Source: Kangiellaceae bacterium
GTDB taxonomy: Bacteria; Pseudomonadota; Gammaproteobacteria; Enterobacterales; Kangiellaceae
Direction: 5' to 3'
NCBI GenBank assembly: GCA_013373015.1
Contig: JABXIQ010000044.1
Coordinates: 1-57,944, forward strand
DNA length: 57,944 bases
Shown here: positions 46,291-56,145 of the stretch, in pieces
Layout: the number at the start of each line of letters is the position of its first letter
Position numbering within the stretch: the stretch's first letter is position 1
The notes under the pieces: model-generated
What the model was told of the DNA's origin: nothing
Seen by the model: the letters and a program-made list of their open reading frames with translations, nothing else
Databases searched by the model: none
Position numbers and translations under genes: made by a program

Positions 46291-46875
46291 CTAGTCAGCT
46301 GATTGTATTTGTTGTTCGGCTGGCGTTACATTGTGCAGAGTATAAGCCAATGTAATGGTGTCATACTTTGCTGGCAAGTCTTTATCAATAAAGAAGCGCA
46401 TAGGCATTTCTTCTGCCTCACCTGCGGTTAGTGTCTGTTGATTAAAACAAAAACATTCTGTTTTGTTGAAATACTGACTCACTAAATTGGGTGAAAAACT
46501 TGGGATAGCTTGCCCAACAATGGTTTTTCCAGCTTTATTTTTAACTTTAAAAGCAACTTCGTACTCTTTGCCAGGGTACACCTTCATCTGCGTTGTGACC
46601 GGTTGAAACTCCCAAGGCATGTCGTTCTTGGTAATGGTCATAAACTGTACTGTGATTTCTCGGCTGGTGTCTGCGTCTTGTTCGGTATAAACCGCAAGAC
46701 CATTAGACTTTCCATTTAAGCCAGTGATTTCACAAAATACATCATATAAAGGGATCATGGCAAAGCCAAAAGCAAGCATGATAACAACCACAGCTGACAA
46801 CTTTTTTGTCATCAGCTTGTTGTTTTCTTTCTGTGCTGTCGTTTGTTGCACAGACTCTTGCTGCTGTTGGCTCAT
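46291..46875 (-). CDS. ctaG: Cytochrome c oxidase assembly protein CtaG (COX11)
   Basis: A membrane-anchored copper chaperone for the CuB site. One N-terminal helix (about residues 26-48) precedes an immunoglobulin-like domain with the copper motif ECFCFNQQTL. Length 194 aa is typical. It lies between coxA (21-base gap) and coxC, the standard place. Confidence 0.95.
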   Translation of the reverse strand: MSQQQQESVQQTTAQKENNKLMTKKLSAVVVIMLAFGFAMIPLYDVFCEITGLNGKSNGLAVYTEQDADTSREITVQFMTITKNDMPWEFQPVTTQMKVYPGKEYEVAFKVKNKAGKTIVGQAIPSFSPNLVSQYFNKTECFCFNQQTLTAGEAEEMPMRFFIDKDLPAKYDTITLAYTLHNVTPAEQQIQSAD

Positions 46876-46896
46876 AGTAGCTAATACTTCCTAAAA

Positions 46897-48456
46897 TTAA
46901 TCTACTTTAGGTGGAGTATCAAAACTGTGGTACGGCGCTGGCGAAGGCAAGTGAGTAAACTCAAGGCCTTCAGCACTTTCCCATACACGGTCAGTTGCTT
47001 TTTCGCCTTTCTTCAAGATACATACTTTGATCAAGATCCAAGCGAATAGTAATTGCATTAAACCTAAACCGAATGCACCGATACTTGACCACATGTTGAA
47101 ATCAGCAAACATGATGTTGTAATCAGGTACACGACGTTGCATGCCCGCCAGACCTGAGAAGTGCATTGGGAAGAAGGTTAAGTTCACGAATACAATCGAT
47201 AACCAGAAGTGGATTTTCGCCAACTTCTCGTCATACATACGACCTGTCCACTTAGGCAACCAGTAGTAAACCGCCGCCATAGTACCGAAGATCGCACCTG
47301 GGAATAATACATAGTGGAAGTGTGCCACAACGAAATAAGTATCGTGGTACTGCCAATCCACAGGAGTCATCGCAAGCATAACGCCTGAGAAACCACCAAT
47401 AGTGAATAGGATCACGAACGCTAATGCATAAAGCATTGGTGTTTCATAAGTGATCGAACCTTTCCACATGGTTGCAACCCAGTTAAATACTTTCACGCCC
47501 GTTGGTACCGCAATCAACATGGTCGCGACCATGAAGAATAATTCACCTTTAACTGGCATACCCACAGTAAACATGTGGTGCGCCCAAACGATGAACGATA
47601 AGAATGCGATAGAACCTGTAGCGTAAACCATCGAAGCATAACCAAATAGTTTCTTACGTGAGAAAGTCGGGATAATCGCTGAAGCGATACCGAACGCAGG
47701 TAAGATCATGATATAAACTTCTGGGTGACCGAAGAACCAGAATACGTGCTGGAACATTACTGGATCACCACCACCCGCAGCATCAAAGAATGATGTGCCG
47801 AAGTGACGGTCTGTCAACATCATAGTTACTGCACCAGCAAGCACTGGCATAACCATAACTAACAAGAATGCTGTGATTAACCAAGTCCATACGAACAATG
47901 GCATTTTCATCAATGTCATGCCAGGCGCACGCATATTGAACACAGTTACGATAACGTTGATCGCACCCATGATTGATGAAATACCCATCAAGTGAACACC
48001 AAAGATGAAGAAGTCAGTCGATGGCGGTCCGTAAGTAGTTGATAATGGAGCGTAGAATGTCCAACCGAAGTTAGGCGCGCCACCTTCCATAAATAATGAT
48101 GATAGTAATAGACCGAAAGCCATTGGAAGGATCCAGAAGCTCCAGTTATTCATACGTGGTAGAGCCATATCTGGCGCACCAATCATCATTGGGATCAACC
48201 AGTTAGCAAGACCTACAGTTGCTGGCATCACGGCACCAAATACCATGATCAAACCATGCAATGTGGTCATCTGGTTGAAGAAATTCGGATCAACGAATTG
48301 TAAACCTGGTTGGAAAAGCTCAGCACGGATAACCATTGCCATAGCACCGCCAATCAGGAACATCACAAAAGAGAACACCAAGTACATAGTACCGATGTCT
48401 TTGTGGTTGGTAGTGAATAACCAGCGTTTTAGGCCGGTTGGTTTATGATCACCCAT
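46897..48456 (-). CDS. coxA: Cytochrome c oxidase subunit I
   Basis: The catalytic subunit with heme a, heme a3 and CuB. Twelve helices are visible. Key motifs are [11 protein letters not shown] (heme a His), [14 protein letters not shown] (CuB His cross-linked to Tyr), WAHHMFTVG (CuB His pair) and [10 protein letters not shown] (heme His). Length 519 aa is standard. It starts 2 bases after the coxB stop. Confidence 0.98.
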   Translation of the reverse strand: MGDHKPTGLKRWLFTTNHKDIGTMYLVFSFVMFLIGGAMAMVIRAELFQPGLQFVDPNFFNQMTTLHGLIMVFGAVMPATVGLANWLIPMMIGAPDMALPRMNNWSFWILPMAFGLLLSSLFMEGGAPNFGWTFYAPLSTTYGPPSTDFFIFGVHLMGISSIMGAINVIVTVFNMRAPGMTLMKMPLFVWTWLITAFLLVMVMPVLAGAVTMMLTDRHFGTSFFDAAGGGDPVMFQHVFWFFGHPEVYIMILPAFGIASAIIPTFSRKKLFGYASMVYATGSIAFLSFIVWAHHMFTVGMPVKGELFFMVATMLIAVPTGVKVFNWVATMWKGSITYETPMLYALAFVILFTIGGFSGVMLAMTPVDWQYHDTYFVVAHFHYVLFPGAIFGTMAAVYYWLPKWTGRMYDEKLAKIHFWLSIVFVNLTFFPMHFSGLAGMQRRVPDYNIMFADFNMWSSIGAFGLGLMQLLFAWILIKVCILKKGEKATDRVWESAEGLEFTHLPSPAPYHSFDTPPKVD

Positions 48457-48458
48457 TA

Positions 48459-49628
48459 TTATTCTCCTTTACCGGCTTTAAAGTCAGCAATGTCTTGTGG
48501 CTGAGCTTTATCGCCCATATCGTTGCCCCAAGCATTACGTTCATAAGTTACAATCGCAGCAATTTCAGCTTCTGTTAATTGGCCACCAAACGCCTGCATT
48601 GCAGTGCCTGCTACACCATTAACCACAACATCAATATGCTTGCTGATATCGCCTTTAACTACCGCTGTACCTACTAGTGATGGGAAAGGACCATTACCTT
48701 GACCATTTGGCATGTGACAAGCTGCGCAGTACTTATTATAAGCCGCTTCACCTTCAGTGATTAACTGAGCCATAGTGCGGTCATTCAAGTCTGGACCAGC
48801 TTCAGCAGCTGCAACTTTCTCAGCTAACCAAGCGTCATATTCAGCTTGTTCTTTTACCACAACAACGATTGGCATAAAGCCATGATCTTTACCACAAAGC
48901 TCGGCACATACACCGCGATAAACGCCAGGAACATCTACTTTAGTCCATACTTCATTGATGAAGCCTGGAATAGCGTCCTTTTTAACCGAGAAATCAGGTA
49001 CCCAGAACGAATGGATAACGTCTTCAGCCGTTACTAGGAAACGAACTTTTTTGCCCGCAGGGATAACTAATGGATTATCAACTTCTAATAAGTAGTTCTC
49101 ATCTGCAATTGCAGTTCCTGAGAAACCTGAACCAGCATTAGTCGACGCATCGCGTGAAGCTTGGTCAAGGTTAGAGAAGAAGCTTACATCGTTACGAGGA
49201 TTATCATCACCGTCGATATACTTGTATTCCCATTTCCACTGCCAACCCTTAACCATTACAGTCATATCTGGGTTAGAAGTATCTTCCATCTTAATCAATA
49301 AGCTTACTGCAGGGATAGCTAAAGCAATTAAGATGATGAATGGGATAACCGTCCAAATGATCTCAACTGCAGTGCTGTGAGAAAACTTAGCTGGATTAGG
49401 GTTTTTACTCTTGCGGTGCGCCCACATTGAGTAAAACATAGCGCCGAAAGTTAAAATACCGATAACCACGCAAACCCAAGTTACAATCATGTGCAGACTG
49501 TATACTTCTTTACTGATTTCGGTCACACCTTCACGCATGTTGTACAGTCTTTCGTCTTGACTACATCCAGTCAGCACTAATGCTGCTAGAGAAGCCAAAG
49601 CTAGACTGGCTTTGCGGAACAATGACAT
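48459..49628 (-). CDS. coxB: Cytochrome c oxidase subunit II with fused cytochrome c (caa3 type)
   Basis: A lipoprotein (lipobox LTGC, Cys22) with two membrane helices (about 45-65, 85-110), the CuA cupredoxin domain and a C-terminal cytochrome c domain. CuA ligands appear in [12 protein letters not shown] (about 239-250), and the heme motif is CAACH (about 299-303). This identifies a caa3-type oxidase with its own electron-entry domain. Length 389 aa is typical. GGAGAG precedes the ATG. A promoter should lie in the 195-bp gap upstream; TATAAT (minus strand) at 49671-49676 is a candidate -10 with a poor -35. Confidence 0.97.
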   Translation of the reverse strand: MSLFRKASLALASLAALVLTGCSQDERLYNMREGVTEISKEVYSLHMIVTWVCVVIGILTFGAMFYSMWAHRKSKNPNPAKFSHSTAVEIIWTVIPFIILIALAIPAVSLLIKMEDTSNPDMTVMVKGWQWKWEYKYIDGDDNPRNDVSFFSNLDQASRDASTNAGSGFSGTAIADENYLLEVDNPLVIPAGKKVRFLVTAEDVIHSFWVPDFSVKKDAIPGFINEVWTKVDVPGVYRGVCAELCGKDHGFMPIVVVVKEQAEYDAWLAEKVAAAEAGPDLNDRTMAQLITEGEAAYNKYCAACHMPNGQGNGPFPSLVGTAVVKGDISKHIDVVVNGVAGTAMQAFGGQLTEAEIAAIVTYERNAWGNDMGDKAQPQDIADFKAGKGE

Positions 49629-49823
49629 GCTCTTCTCTCCACTAACGTTAAACCCGTTTTCACGGAAATTATTATAAATAAGAAATACCTAGACTAACTC
49701 CCCCAATTGCCTCTATCAGGAGATAGCAGCAAGAGCAATGATCTAGGTCAAGATTTTAGGGGCGTCATTTTATCTGAGAAGATAGGGAAAAACTAGCCAG
49801 ATCAGTAAGAAATACTGGCCAAT

Positions 49824-50789
49824 CTAACGCTTTTCCCCCAAATTTTGTAAGGATTTCAGTTGATTAAGCAATTTCTCGTCTATTTTTTCAACAGGGTAGT
49901 CAGGATAAGTGCGCTGAAATTGGCCCCATTCGTCGAGAGCTTTAATCTCATCTTGCTCAGAAATCGCCTGTTGAATTTGCTCTAACCACACTTCGGGTAA
50001 CGGATAGCCCAACACTGCTTCATCTAAAACACCATGAGCATCACTATCGCTTACAACCAAGGCTTCGGAACTTAAATCATCAGCCACATCAGTCTCAGCC
50101 TCTATTTCACTTGCCTTTATTCGACTGCCTGTCACAACAATTTTATCTAGTTCAGCCTCAGCTTCAACGCTATTCACTCTTTCCATTCGAGCAGAAGCGG
50201 TCTTTTGCTGTGCGCTCTGCTCGACTAAAGCGATTTGTTGCTCCGCAAACTCTTCGTCTTTGATCTTTTTATCATCAAAGACTTGGTATTCAAAAGTTTC
50301 AGCCCCTGGTTCGCTTTCAATTTTTGCTACTGTTGAGCTAGCCACACGCTTAGTAGTAACTTCAGGAATATCAGGCAACTGCGGGGATTGTGCTGGAAAT
50401 GCCACTGCCGTGGCCTGTTTACGCTCACGAGTTTCCATATTAACAGGTTCAATAGCAACGCTGGCTGGCGAAGACTCAAGAGCCACATTCTGCGCCGGAC
50501 TAACATCAGTCCCGCCCAATTGCACCATCAAACGCGCAATCCCCACCGTCATCACCATAGCCGCCGCCATTGACACAGGATATTTGAATTGTTGCCACCA
50601 TGAAGTTTTGCTCTTACCATTCTCAGCAGCCTTTGTTTGACTTTGCTGATCAGCATGAGCTTTCGCCATACTCAAAATATCATCATCTAATTTTGAACTA
50701 GTAGTCAACTTATCAAGCTCTTGGCTTGCCTTAAACCACTCTGCAACCGATTGATCTTGCTCAATATTTTGCTTTTTATCTTTACTCAT
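49824..50789 (-). CDS. Anti-sigma-like membrane protein with IVVTGSRI motif
   Basis: A 321-aa protein with a cytoplasmic N-terminus (about 1-68), one membrane helix (about 70-92), a low-complexity Pro/Glu-rich periplasmic linker and a C-terminal helical region. Its ATG overlaps the sigma factor stop (ATGA), which together with the topology suggests an anti-sigma factor. No ZAS zinc motif is visible. Residues 217-224 read IVVTGSRI, a string usually seen at the mature N-terminus of TonB-dependent receptors and also present in the vWA protein of this operon. Confidence 0.75.
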   Translation of the reverse strand: MSKDKKQNIEQDQSVAEWFKASQELDKLTTSSKLDDDILSMAKAHADQQSQTKAAENGKSKTSWWQQFKYPVSMAAAMVMTVGIARLMVQLGGTDVSPAQNVALESSPASVAIEPVNMETRERKQATAVAFPAQSPQLPDIPEVTTKRVASSTVAKIESEPGAETFEYQVFDDKKIKDEEFAEQQIALVEQSAQQKTASARMERVNSVEAEAELDKIVVTGSRIKASEIEAETDVADDLSSEALVVSDSDAHGVLDEAVLGYPLPEVWLEQIQQAISEQDEIKALDEWGQFQRTYPDYPVEKIDEKLLNQLKSLQNLGEKR

Positions 50790-51469
50790 AACTCCACCTC
50801 AAGCGGGTTTATTTGTCGCATTAACTGCTTGAGTTTATTAACTGCGTAACGCAGGCGGCTTTTTACCGCCTCATGATTCTCACCAATGGTTTCAGCGATT
50901 TCACTGACCGTCATACCGCTTTCATATTTCAAAATCAGCACTTCACGCTGGGCAGGAACCAACTGCTGTAAAGCACTTTGAAACTGTTGTTGCAACTGCT
51001 GCTGCCTAAACTGTTGCTCAGGCTGAGTCTCTTGTTCGGCTGACAATTCAAAACTGGCTTCATCGTCAATAGTCAAATAGTCTGCGCGGCCTTGTTTACG
51101 ATAATGATCGATCAAACGATTACGCGCCACATGATATAAATAAGTACTGAATTTGGCTGAGCTTGTGTAGCCTGAACTGGCTTTAATGATACTTTGCCAA
51201 GTATCTTGAAACAGCTCTTCTGCGCTAGCTTTCGATCCAACTTGACGTGAAAAATAGCGCAGCAACGGATCTTTATGCCGCAAATACAACTGCTCAAAAG
51301 CACTGACATTACCATTAGCATAGGCAGTCATCAGTGCTTCATCGCTGAATGTGTCATCGTATTTGTGAACAGAAGTAGCCAATGATTTTACTGCTTTAAT
51401 CTTATTAGAATCCTTAGCAACATAATGACCCGTTCTGCTAGCGCTTTCAAGGCTTGCTTGTTTCAACAT
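50786..51469 (-). CDS. ECF-type RNA polymerase sigma factor
   Basis: A 227-aa group 4 sigma factor. Region 2 (about 55-115) has AFEQLYLRHKDPLLRYF and the core-binding ARNRLIDHYRK. Region 4 (about 160-215) has LVPAQREVLILKYESGMTVSEIAET with a helix-turn-helix. The N-terminal roughly 40 residues are extra. It is sandwiched between a vWA lipoprotein (6-base gap) and its likely anti-sigma (4-base overlap). Confidence 0.92.
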   Translation of the reverse strand: MLKQASLESASRTGHYVAKDSNKIKAVKSLATSVHKYDDTFSDEALMTAYANGNVSAFEQLYLRHKDPLLRYFSRQVGSKASAEELFQDTWQSIIKASSGYTSSAKFSTYLYHVARNRLIDHYRKQGRADYLTIDDEASFELSAEQETQPEQQFRQQQLQQQFQSALQQLVPAQREVLILKYESGMTVSEIAETIGENHEAVKSRLRYAVNKLKQLMRQINPLEVEL

Positions 51470-51475
51470 CTAGGA

Positions 51476-53272
51476 TTAACGCTCCTCGATCATACCCACT
51501 TGAGAATGTTCCGGTTTTTCAAGTAATTGCGCCATTTTCATTAACTGCACCATTTCTGCTCGGTAGCCATTATTATCGCGACCTTTTGCTTGGTTAGCAT
51601 AATCAATTGCATCCTGCCATGACCAGCCCTCAAGATAACGTCCACCTCTGAGCAACTGTGCAAAACTAGCAGCACTCGTGGCAAATTGTATATTTTCCGA
51701 GTTAGCTTTACGCTGGAAGAAGTCTGCTTTATTGATCACTTGCTGAGTTAATCGGCTAGTCTCTTGATCTGGTAGTTTATAGCGTAACTTGACCATCGCT
51801 GCTTCATTGGCCAAACTCTGATCATGCGTTTGACTTTGTTGTTGATAGGCAGAACTATAACGCAAATCATCAATACGCTTATTGCTTGAATCCGTTAACA
51901 CGACTTCGTATAAGGCTGTAATAGAGTGTCCAGCACCAATCTCACCCGCATCAACCTTGTCATTATTAAAGTCTTCACGGTTAAGAGCACGATTTTCATA
52001 ACCCAATAGACGATACTCGCTTACCACATTAGGGTTAAATTCAACTTGGATTTTCACATCCTTAGCAATAGTCATCAAAGTTCCTGCCCGCTGATCAACC
52101 AATAACTTTTTAGCTTCTTGCAGGCTATCAATATAACCATAGTTGCCATTACCTTTATTGGTTAACTCTTCCATCAAATGCTCATTATAGTTACCAGTAC
52201 CAAAGCCTAAACCGCTAAAAAACACTCCGCTTTGACGTTTGCGTTCAATTAAATCTATCAACTGTTCGTGATTAGTAGTACCAACGTTAAAATCACCATC
52301 GGTCGCTAAAATAACGCGGTTAATGCCATCTTTAATAAACCCTTGCTGCGCCATCTTATAGGCCAACTCAATACCGGCACCACCATTAGTCGAACCTCCA
52401 GTAGTCAAATTATCAATAGCTTGTTCGATCTTAATCTTTTGATCACCGCCTGTTGGCTCAAGTACCACACCTGAAGCCCCCGCATAAACAACTAATGAGA
52501 TTTTATCTTGCGTTTTGCTTTCACGAACCAGCAGCTTCAAAGCCTTTTTCACCAAACCCAATTTATCAGGGCTTTGCATTGAGCCAGAGACATCCACCAA
52601 AAACACAAGATTTGAAGGAGGTAGTTGTTGTTGCTCTGGCTCAAACCCTTTAATACCAATTTGCACGATATGAGCATCTTTATTCCAAGGCGCAACCATG
52701 GTTTCAGTAGAAACTGCAAAAGGCATATCGGTTGAGCTAGGAGTGGTAAAGTCATAATCAAAATAATTGATAAACTCTTCTAAGCGCACTGCATCTTGCG
52801 GTGGTAAATAACCATCGTTCAACATTCGTCGAACGTTACTGTATGAGCCCGTATCCACATCAATACTGAAAGTTGATACTGGGTTTTCACGCGTCACAAA
52901 TATCCCTGAATCTTCAAAATGCTTATAATTCTCACGATTGACCTGATCGATTACAGGATATGGTGAAGCAGGTGGTGCATATTGAATCGATAGTGCATCG
53001 GCTTCATAACTGGTAGCGTGCACCCTTGAACCCGTTACAACTATCTGCTCTTGTTCAACTTGCAACTTTGTATCATTGGCGACGCGCTTCTGTTCTTGCT
53101 TTAAAGCTGTTAGCACTTCTGCTTGTTGCTGTTTTACTTCCTGCTGAGAATTAACCGATTTATTTCGTTGAGATTTATTAGTATCAGCATTTTGACAACT
53201 AACAATCGCCAAACTCACTGCGACAACGATTAGTCCTTTTTTGACTTTTTGATATTCTGAAACCTTTTTCAT
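51476..53272 (-). CDS. von Willebrand factor A lipoprotein (YfbK-like) with IVVTGSRV motif
   Basis: A 598-aa surface or periplasmic lipoprotein (lipobox IVSC, Cys26). A Gln/Lys-rich linker leads to IVVTGSRV at about 77-84. An N-terminal vWF-A-associated domain (about 100-215) has TFSIDVDTGSYSNVRRML. The vWA domain (about 222-400) contains the MIDAS DVSGS (Asp227, Ser229, Ser231). The C-terminus is a YfbK-type (DUF3520) region. The function of such proteins is unclear; MIDAS suggests metal-dependent binding. It is the first gene of the sigma-factor operon. Confidence 0.9.
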   Translation of the reverse strand: MKKVSEYQKVKKGLIVVAVSLAIVSCQNADTNKSQRNKSVNSQQEVKQQQAEVLTALKQEQKRVANDTKLQVEQEQIVVTGSRVHATSYEADALSIQYAPPASPYPVIDQVNRENYKHFEDSGIFVTRENPVSTFSIDVDTGSYSNVRRMLNDGYLPPQDAVRLEEFINYFDYDFTTPSSTDMPFAVSTETMVAPWNKDAHIVQIGIKGFEPEQQQLPPSNLVFLVDVSGSMQSPDKLGLVKKALKLLVRESKTQDKISLVVYAGASGVVLEPTGGDQKIKIEQAIDNLTTGGSTNGGAGIELAYKMAQQGFIKDGINRVILATDGDFNVGTTNHEQLIDLIERKRQSGVFFSGLGFGTGNYNEHLMEELTNKGNGNYGYIDSLQEAKKLLVDQRAGTLMTIAKDVKIQVEFNPNVVSEYRLLGYENRALNREDFNNDKVDAGEIGAGHSITALYEVVLTDSSNKRIDDLRYSSAYQQQSQTHDQSLANEAAMVKLRYKLPDQETSRLTQQVINKADFFQRKANSENIQFATSAASFAQLLRGGRYLEGWSWQDAIDYANQAKGRDNNGYRAEMVQLMKMAQLLEKPEHSQVGMIEER

Positions 53273-53317
53273 TGTTTTCGCCCTTTAATAGAATGAACTG
53301 ATTATTCGTTACAGTTA

Positions 53318-53346
53318 TAAACGCAGGCATTCTGAAAAAGGGTTAA
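53318..53346 (-). promoter_or_regulatory. Candidate ECF-type promoter of the vWA-sigma operon
   Basis: On the minus strand TTAACC (53341-53346) and CGTTTA (53318-53323) are separated by 17 bases, resembling AACC/CGT elements of ECF promoters. It lies about 45 bases before the vWA start, so autoregulation is possible. The match is partial and unconfirmed. Confidence 0.3.
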
Positions 53347-53412
53347 TGACTTTATAATTATTTTTGGTAAAGTATCAAATATCATCACTCGCCATTGTTT
53401 AGCCTTATCAAC

Positions 53413-53853
53413 ATGCAAGCCAAACAGCTAGAACAGTTACTGCATCAAGAAATACCAATTACACAAGCCTTACAGATCAAAGTTGAGCAGCTAGATCAAC
53501 ATTCGATCAAGGTTTTAGCGCCTTTTGATGCTAATAAAAACATTCATAACACTGCTTTCGCAGGCAGTATTTATACAACGGCGACATTGGCAGGGTGGTC
53601 TTTGCTAACAAATTTCTTAGACGAACACCAACTGCAAGGATCTGTAGTGTTAGCCAAAGGTGAGATCAAATACAGCAAACCAATTAATGGCGACATTGTT
53701 GCTTGCTGTAAGCTGCCCGAAAATGAGGATTTAGAACTATTTCGTGAACGCTTGCAAAGCAAAGGAAGGGCTCGATTAACTTTGATCATTGAAGTTAAAG
53801 AAGATGATTGTGTAAAGGCGCAACTAGAAGGTAGCTTTGCGGTTATAAATTAA
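53413..53853 (+). CDS. YiiD C-terminal-like (TIGR02447) thioesterase
   Basis: A hotdog-fold protein of the putative thioesterase family that also forms the C-terminal half of E. coli YiiD. The central helix motif is NIHNTAFAGSIYTTATLAGW. I chose the ATG at 53413 (146 aa), because the family begins a few residues before the LLHQEIPIT segment; a TTG at 53395 gives six more residues. It is divergent from the vWA operon. The substrate is probably an acyl-CoA or acyl-carrier species, by family only. Confidence 0.88.
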   Translation: MQAKQLEQLLHQEIPITQALQIKVEQLDQHSIKVLAPFDANKNIHNTAFAGSIYTTATLAGWSLLTNFLDEHQLQGSVVLAKGEIKYSKPINGDIVACCKLPENEDLELFRERLQSKGRARLTLIIEVKEDDCVKAQLEGSFAVIN

Positions 53854-53869
53854 GCTTATTAGTCTAGGC

Positions 53870-54727
53870 TTACAATGTCAGCAAATACCTTTTTAAGCTC
53901 TCGCATGTCGCTGTAAACAGTTTAATGTATTCAATTGGACTGATGTTCTGAGCTAATTGATAACGTGACACAATCAAATCACTATTACTGGTACCCAATT
54001 GTGCCAATAATTGCTGCAAAGTCGCGGCTAATCGCTGATCGGCAGCGCCGATAGAATCAATCAAGACCACCGCATCTATAAGACTCATGATCGCCTGTTG
54101 CTGAAATTGTAAATGACAACCAGCTTGATTACTCAATATCAGCGCTTCAAAGATAAGTTGAATTTTTTGATCGGAAACGCCATCCACAATATCACTCAGA
54201 CCATGAAACAGTGTTTCATCAATAAGATTATTTAAGGTGTTGTAAATCGTGCCACCTAACACCAGTGGCAAAGATGCACCTTTTGCATTTTGGTATAAAT
54301 CAAACTCTGGAAAGGTTTCCCCGATAGCGCGATATTTCTGCTCGATTTTTTGCATCATATCCTGCCGTAACACATCACCATTGATTGCATCGTACGATTC
54401 TAAAATGTGATGAGCAAACGGTAGAGGGTATAACTTAGTAAAACCATGTCTTTCTTTACAAGAAAGCAATATCGCGATCAATAACTTATTATGATTTTGC
54501 GGTTTATCCTGCTCATAGCTCATAACAATGAAATCTTTTTCGACAATAAAATGTCCTAGGCAAGAACTGAGCGTTTGATGTGGATAGGTTCCTAACGGAG
54601 AAAATAAGTGGTATTCAAAATCCACCATTGGCTGAGCGAGCGAATGTTGTCGTGCAGCATCTCTATTTTCAGAAACTGAACCCTCGGTGGTAGCTCCAGC
54701 TTCTTCCCTATTTTCTTCTTTTTCCAT
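53870..54727 (-). CDS. Helical cytosolic protein of unknown function
   Basis: A 285-aa protein from the ATG at 54727; an in-frame TTG at 54763 would add 12 residues. The first 35 residues are acidic and low complexity. The rest is predicted helical with several Leu-rich stretches (LLIAILLSC, LIFEALIL, AATLQQLLAQL). No signal peptide, membrane segment or familiar motif is visible. It converges on the thioesterase with a 16-base gap. Confidence 0.6.
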   Translation of the reverse strand: MEKEENREEAGATTEGSVSENRDAARQHSLAQPMVDFEYHLFSPLGTYPHQTLSSCLGHFIVEKDFIVMSYEQDKPQNHNKLLIAILLSCKERHGFTKLYPLPFAHHILESYDAINGDVLRQDMMQKIEQKYRAIGETFPEFDLYQNAKGASLPLVLGGTIYNTLNNLIDETLFHGLSDIVDGVSDQKIQLIFEALILSNQAGCHLQFQQQAIMSLIDAVVLIDSIGAADQRLAATLQQLLAQLGTSNSDLIVSRYQLAQNISPIEYIKLFTATCESLKRYLLTL

Positions 54728-54787
54728 ACCTATCCATCCCCCAAAATGGTTAAGTCTGCGCAAAAAAGGTTATTAAAAGATAACGAA

Positions 54788-55396
54788 CTACAAAAACCCC
54801 TTCATTGGCTTGAAATTTTCAACCAGTTCCACGCGCTTAATCCACTTTAGCACATTCGGATAAGATGACAAATCAAAGCCACCATCTTCGGCAACATGGG
54901 TATAGGCGTAAAGCGATATATCTGCAATAGTAAAAGAATTTCCAGCTATAAAGGCATGGTCCTCAAGCTGTTTTTCCATCACAAACAAAGCCTTTTCACC
55001 TAGCACTTTCTTACTTTCTAAATCTGCTAAGCGCTCAGGAGTTAGTTCCAAAAACATATGAATAAAGCGTGATGTAGCAATGTATGGCTCATGACTGTAT
55101 TGCTCAAAGAACATCCACTGCATAACCTGAGCCTGCTCGATAGTATCTTGCGGGAAGTATTGGGTATTTTGTGCCAAGTAATAGAGAATAGCATTCGACT
55201 CAGCAAGAAAAGTATTCTCATCAATCTGTAAAGTCGGCGTTTTACCGTTTGGATTCATAATTAAGAATTCTTCGGTACGAGCACCGCCATTGACCAAGTC
55301 AACCTCTTGCCATTGATGCTCAAGGCCGAGAAGATGCAGTAACACCTTTACTTTGTAACAATTACCAGAAACTATTGCACCAAATACCTTGAGCAT
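54788..55396 (-). CDS. Glutathione S-transferase family protein
   Basis: A 202-aa cytosolic GST. The N-terminal thioredoxin-like domain (about 1-77) has SGNCYKVKVLL with a catalytic Ser/Cys candidate, NPNGKTPTL with the cis-Pro, and ESNAILYYLA for glutathione binding. The C-terminal helical domain has FIAGNSFTIADISLYAY. The class is not assignable by eye. It lies 17 bases downstream of the carbonic anhydrase start side, same strand, so co-transcription is likely. Confidence 0.9.
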   Translation of the reverse strand: MLKVFGAIVSGNCYKVKVLLHLLGLEHQWQEVDLVNGGARTEEFLIMNPNGKTPTLQIDENTFLAESNAILYYLAQNTQYFPQDTIEQAQVMQWMFFEQYSHEPYIATSRFIHMFLELTPERLADLESKKVLGEKALFVMEKQLEDHAFIAGNSFTIADISLYAYTHVAEDGGFDLSSYPNVLKWIKRVELVENFKPMKGFL

Positions 55397-55413
55397 AATT
55401 TTACTACCAAACG

Positions 55414-56061
55414 TTAGTCACAGTCGTATTGATAAATATCGGTTACTTGCTGTGGTGACTCAAATGTTACGTTCAAATCCTTTAGCAAGCCATCTTGCAA
55501 ACTGTAAATCCAACCATGCACGCTTAACTTCTGCCCTCTCTCCCATGCCTCTTGAACAATCGTTGTTTTGCACACATTGCTCACTTGTTCCATAACATTG
55601 AGCTCACAGAGTAAATCTGAACGTTGCTGCTCACTTTCAATAGGCTTAAATTTCATTTCATGCTTGAGAAACACATCTTTAATATTACTCAGCCAATTAT
55701 CAATAAAACCCAGTTTTTGACGTGATAACGCGGCAATGACGCCACCGCAACCGTAGTGACCGCAGACAATAATATGCTCTACTTTCAAAACTTCCACTGC
55801 ATACTGCAACACTGATAAACAGTTAAAGTCGTTACGCGATACCACATTAGCAATGTTACGGTGTACAAAAACTTCACCTGGCGCCAAACCCGTAATTTGA
55901 TTTGCTGGCACTCGACTATCCGCACAACCTATCCACAAATACTTTGGACTTTGCTGCTTTGAAAGATCGTTAAAAAAATCTGGCTGTTCCTTTTTAACGC
56001 TTTCAGACCAGTTTCTATTGTTTTTGAGTAATTGATTTATATCATTCATCTTATTCTTCAT
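55414..56061 (-). CDS. can: Beta-class carbonic anhydrase
   Basis: Interconverts CO2 and bicarbonate in the cytosol. Zinc ligands Cys46, His102 and Cys105 are visible (WIGCADSR, VCGHYGCGG), with the Asp48-Arg50 dyad. Length 215 aa equals E. coli Can (220). It precedes the GST gene by 17 bases. Confidence 0.95.
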   Translation of the reverse strand: MKNKMNDINQLLKNNRNWSESVKKEQPDFFNDLSKQQSPKYLWIGCADSRVPANQITGLAPGEVFVHRNIANVVSRNDFNCLSVLQYAVEVLKVEHIIVCGHYGCGGVIAALSRQKLGFIDNWLSNIKDVFLKHEMKFKPIESEQQRSDLLCELNVMEQVSNVCKTTIVQEAWERGQKLSVHGWIYSLQDGLLKDLNVTFESPQQVTDIYQYDCD

Positions 56062-56145
56062 TAAATAGGATATTTCGAATAAATATACATAATATTAAAT
56101 TATATATCTAATGCTCTCGTTGTTGACAACATACTCACTCCTAAC

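Noticed and set aside
48459-49628. Cytochrome c domain on coxB as a novel fusion
   Set aside because: This is the established caa3-type subunit II architecture.
49790-49825. Hairpin GCCAG/CTGGC as terminator after the anti-sigma-like gene
   Set aside because: The stem is only 5 bp with an irregular interior and a short T-run; support is too weak to list as a feature.
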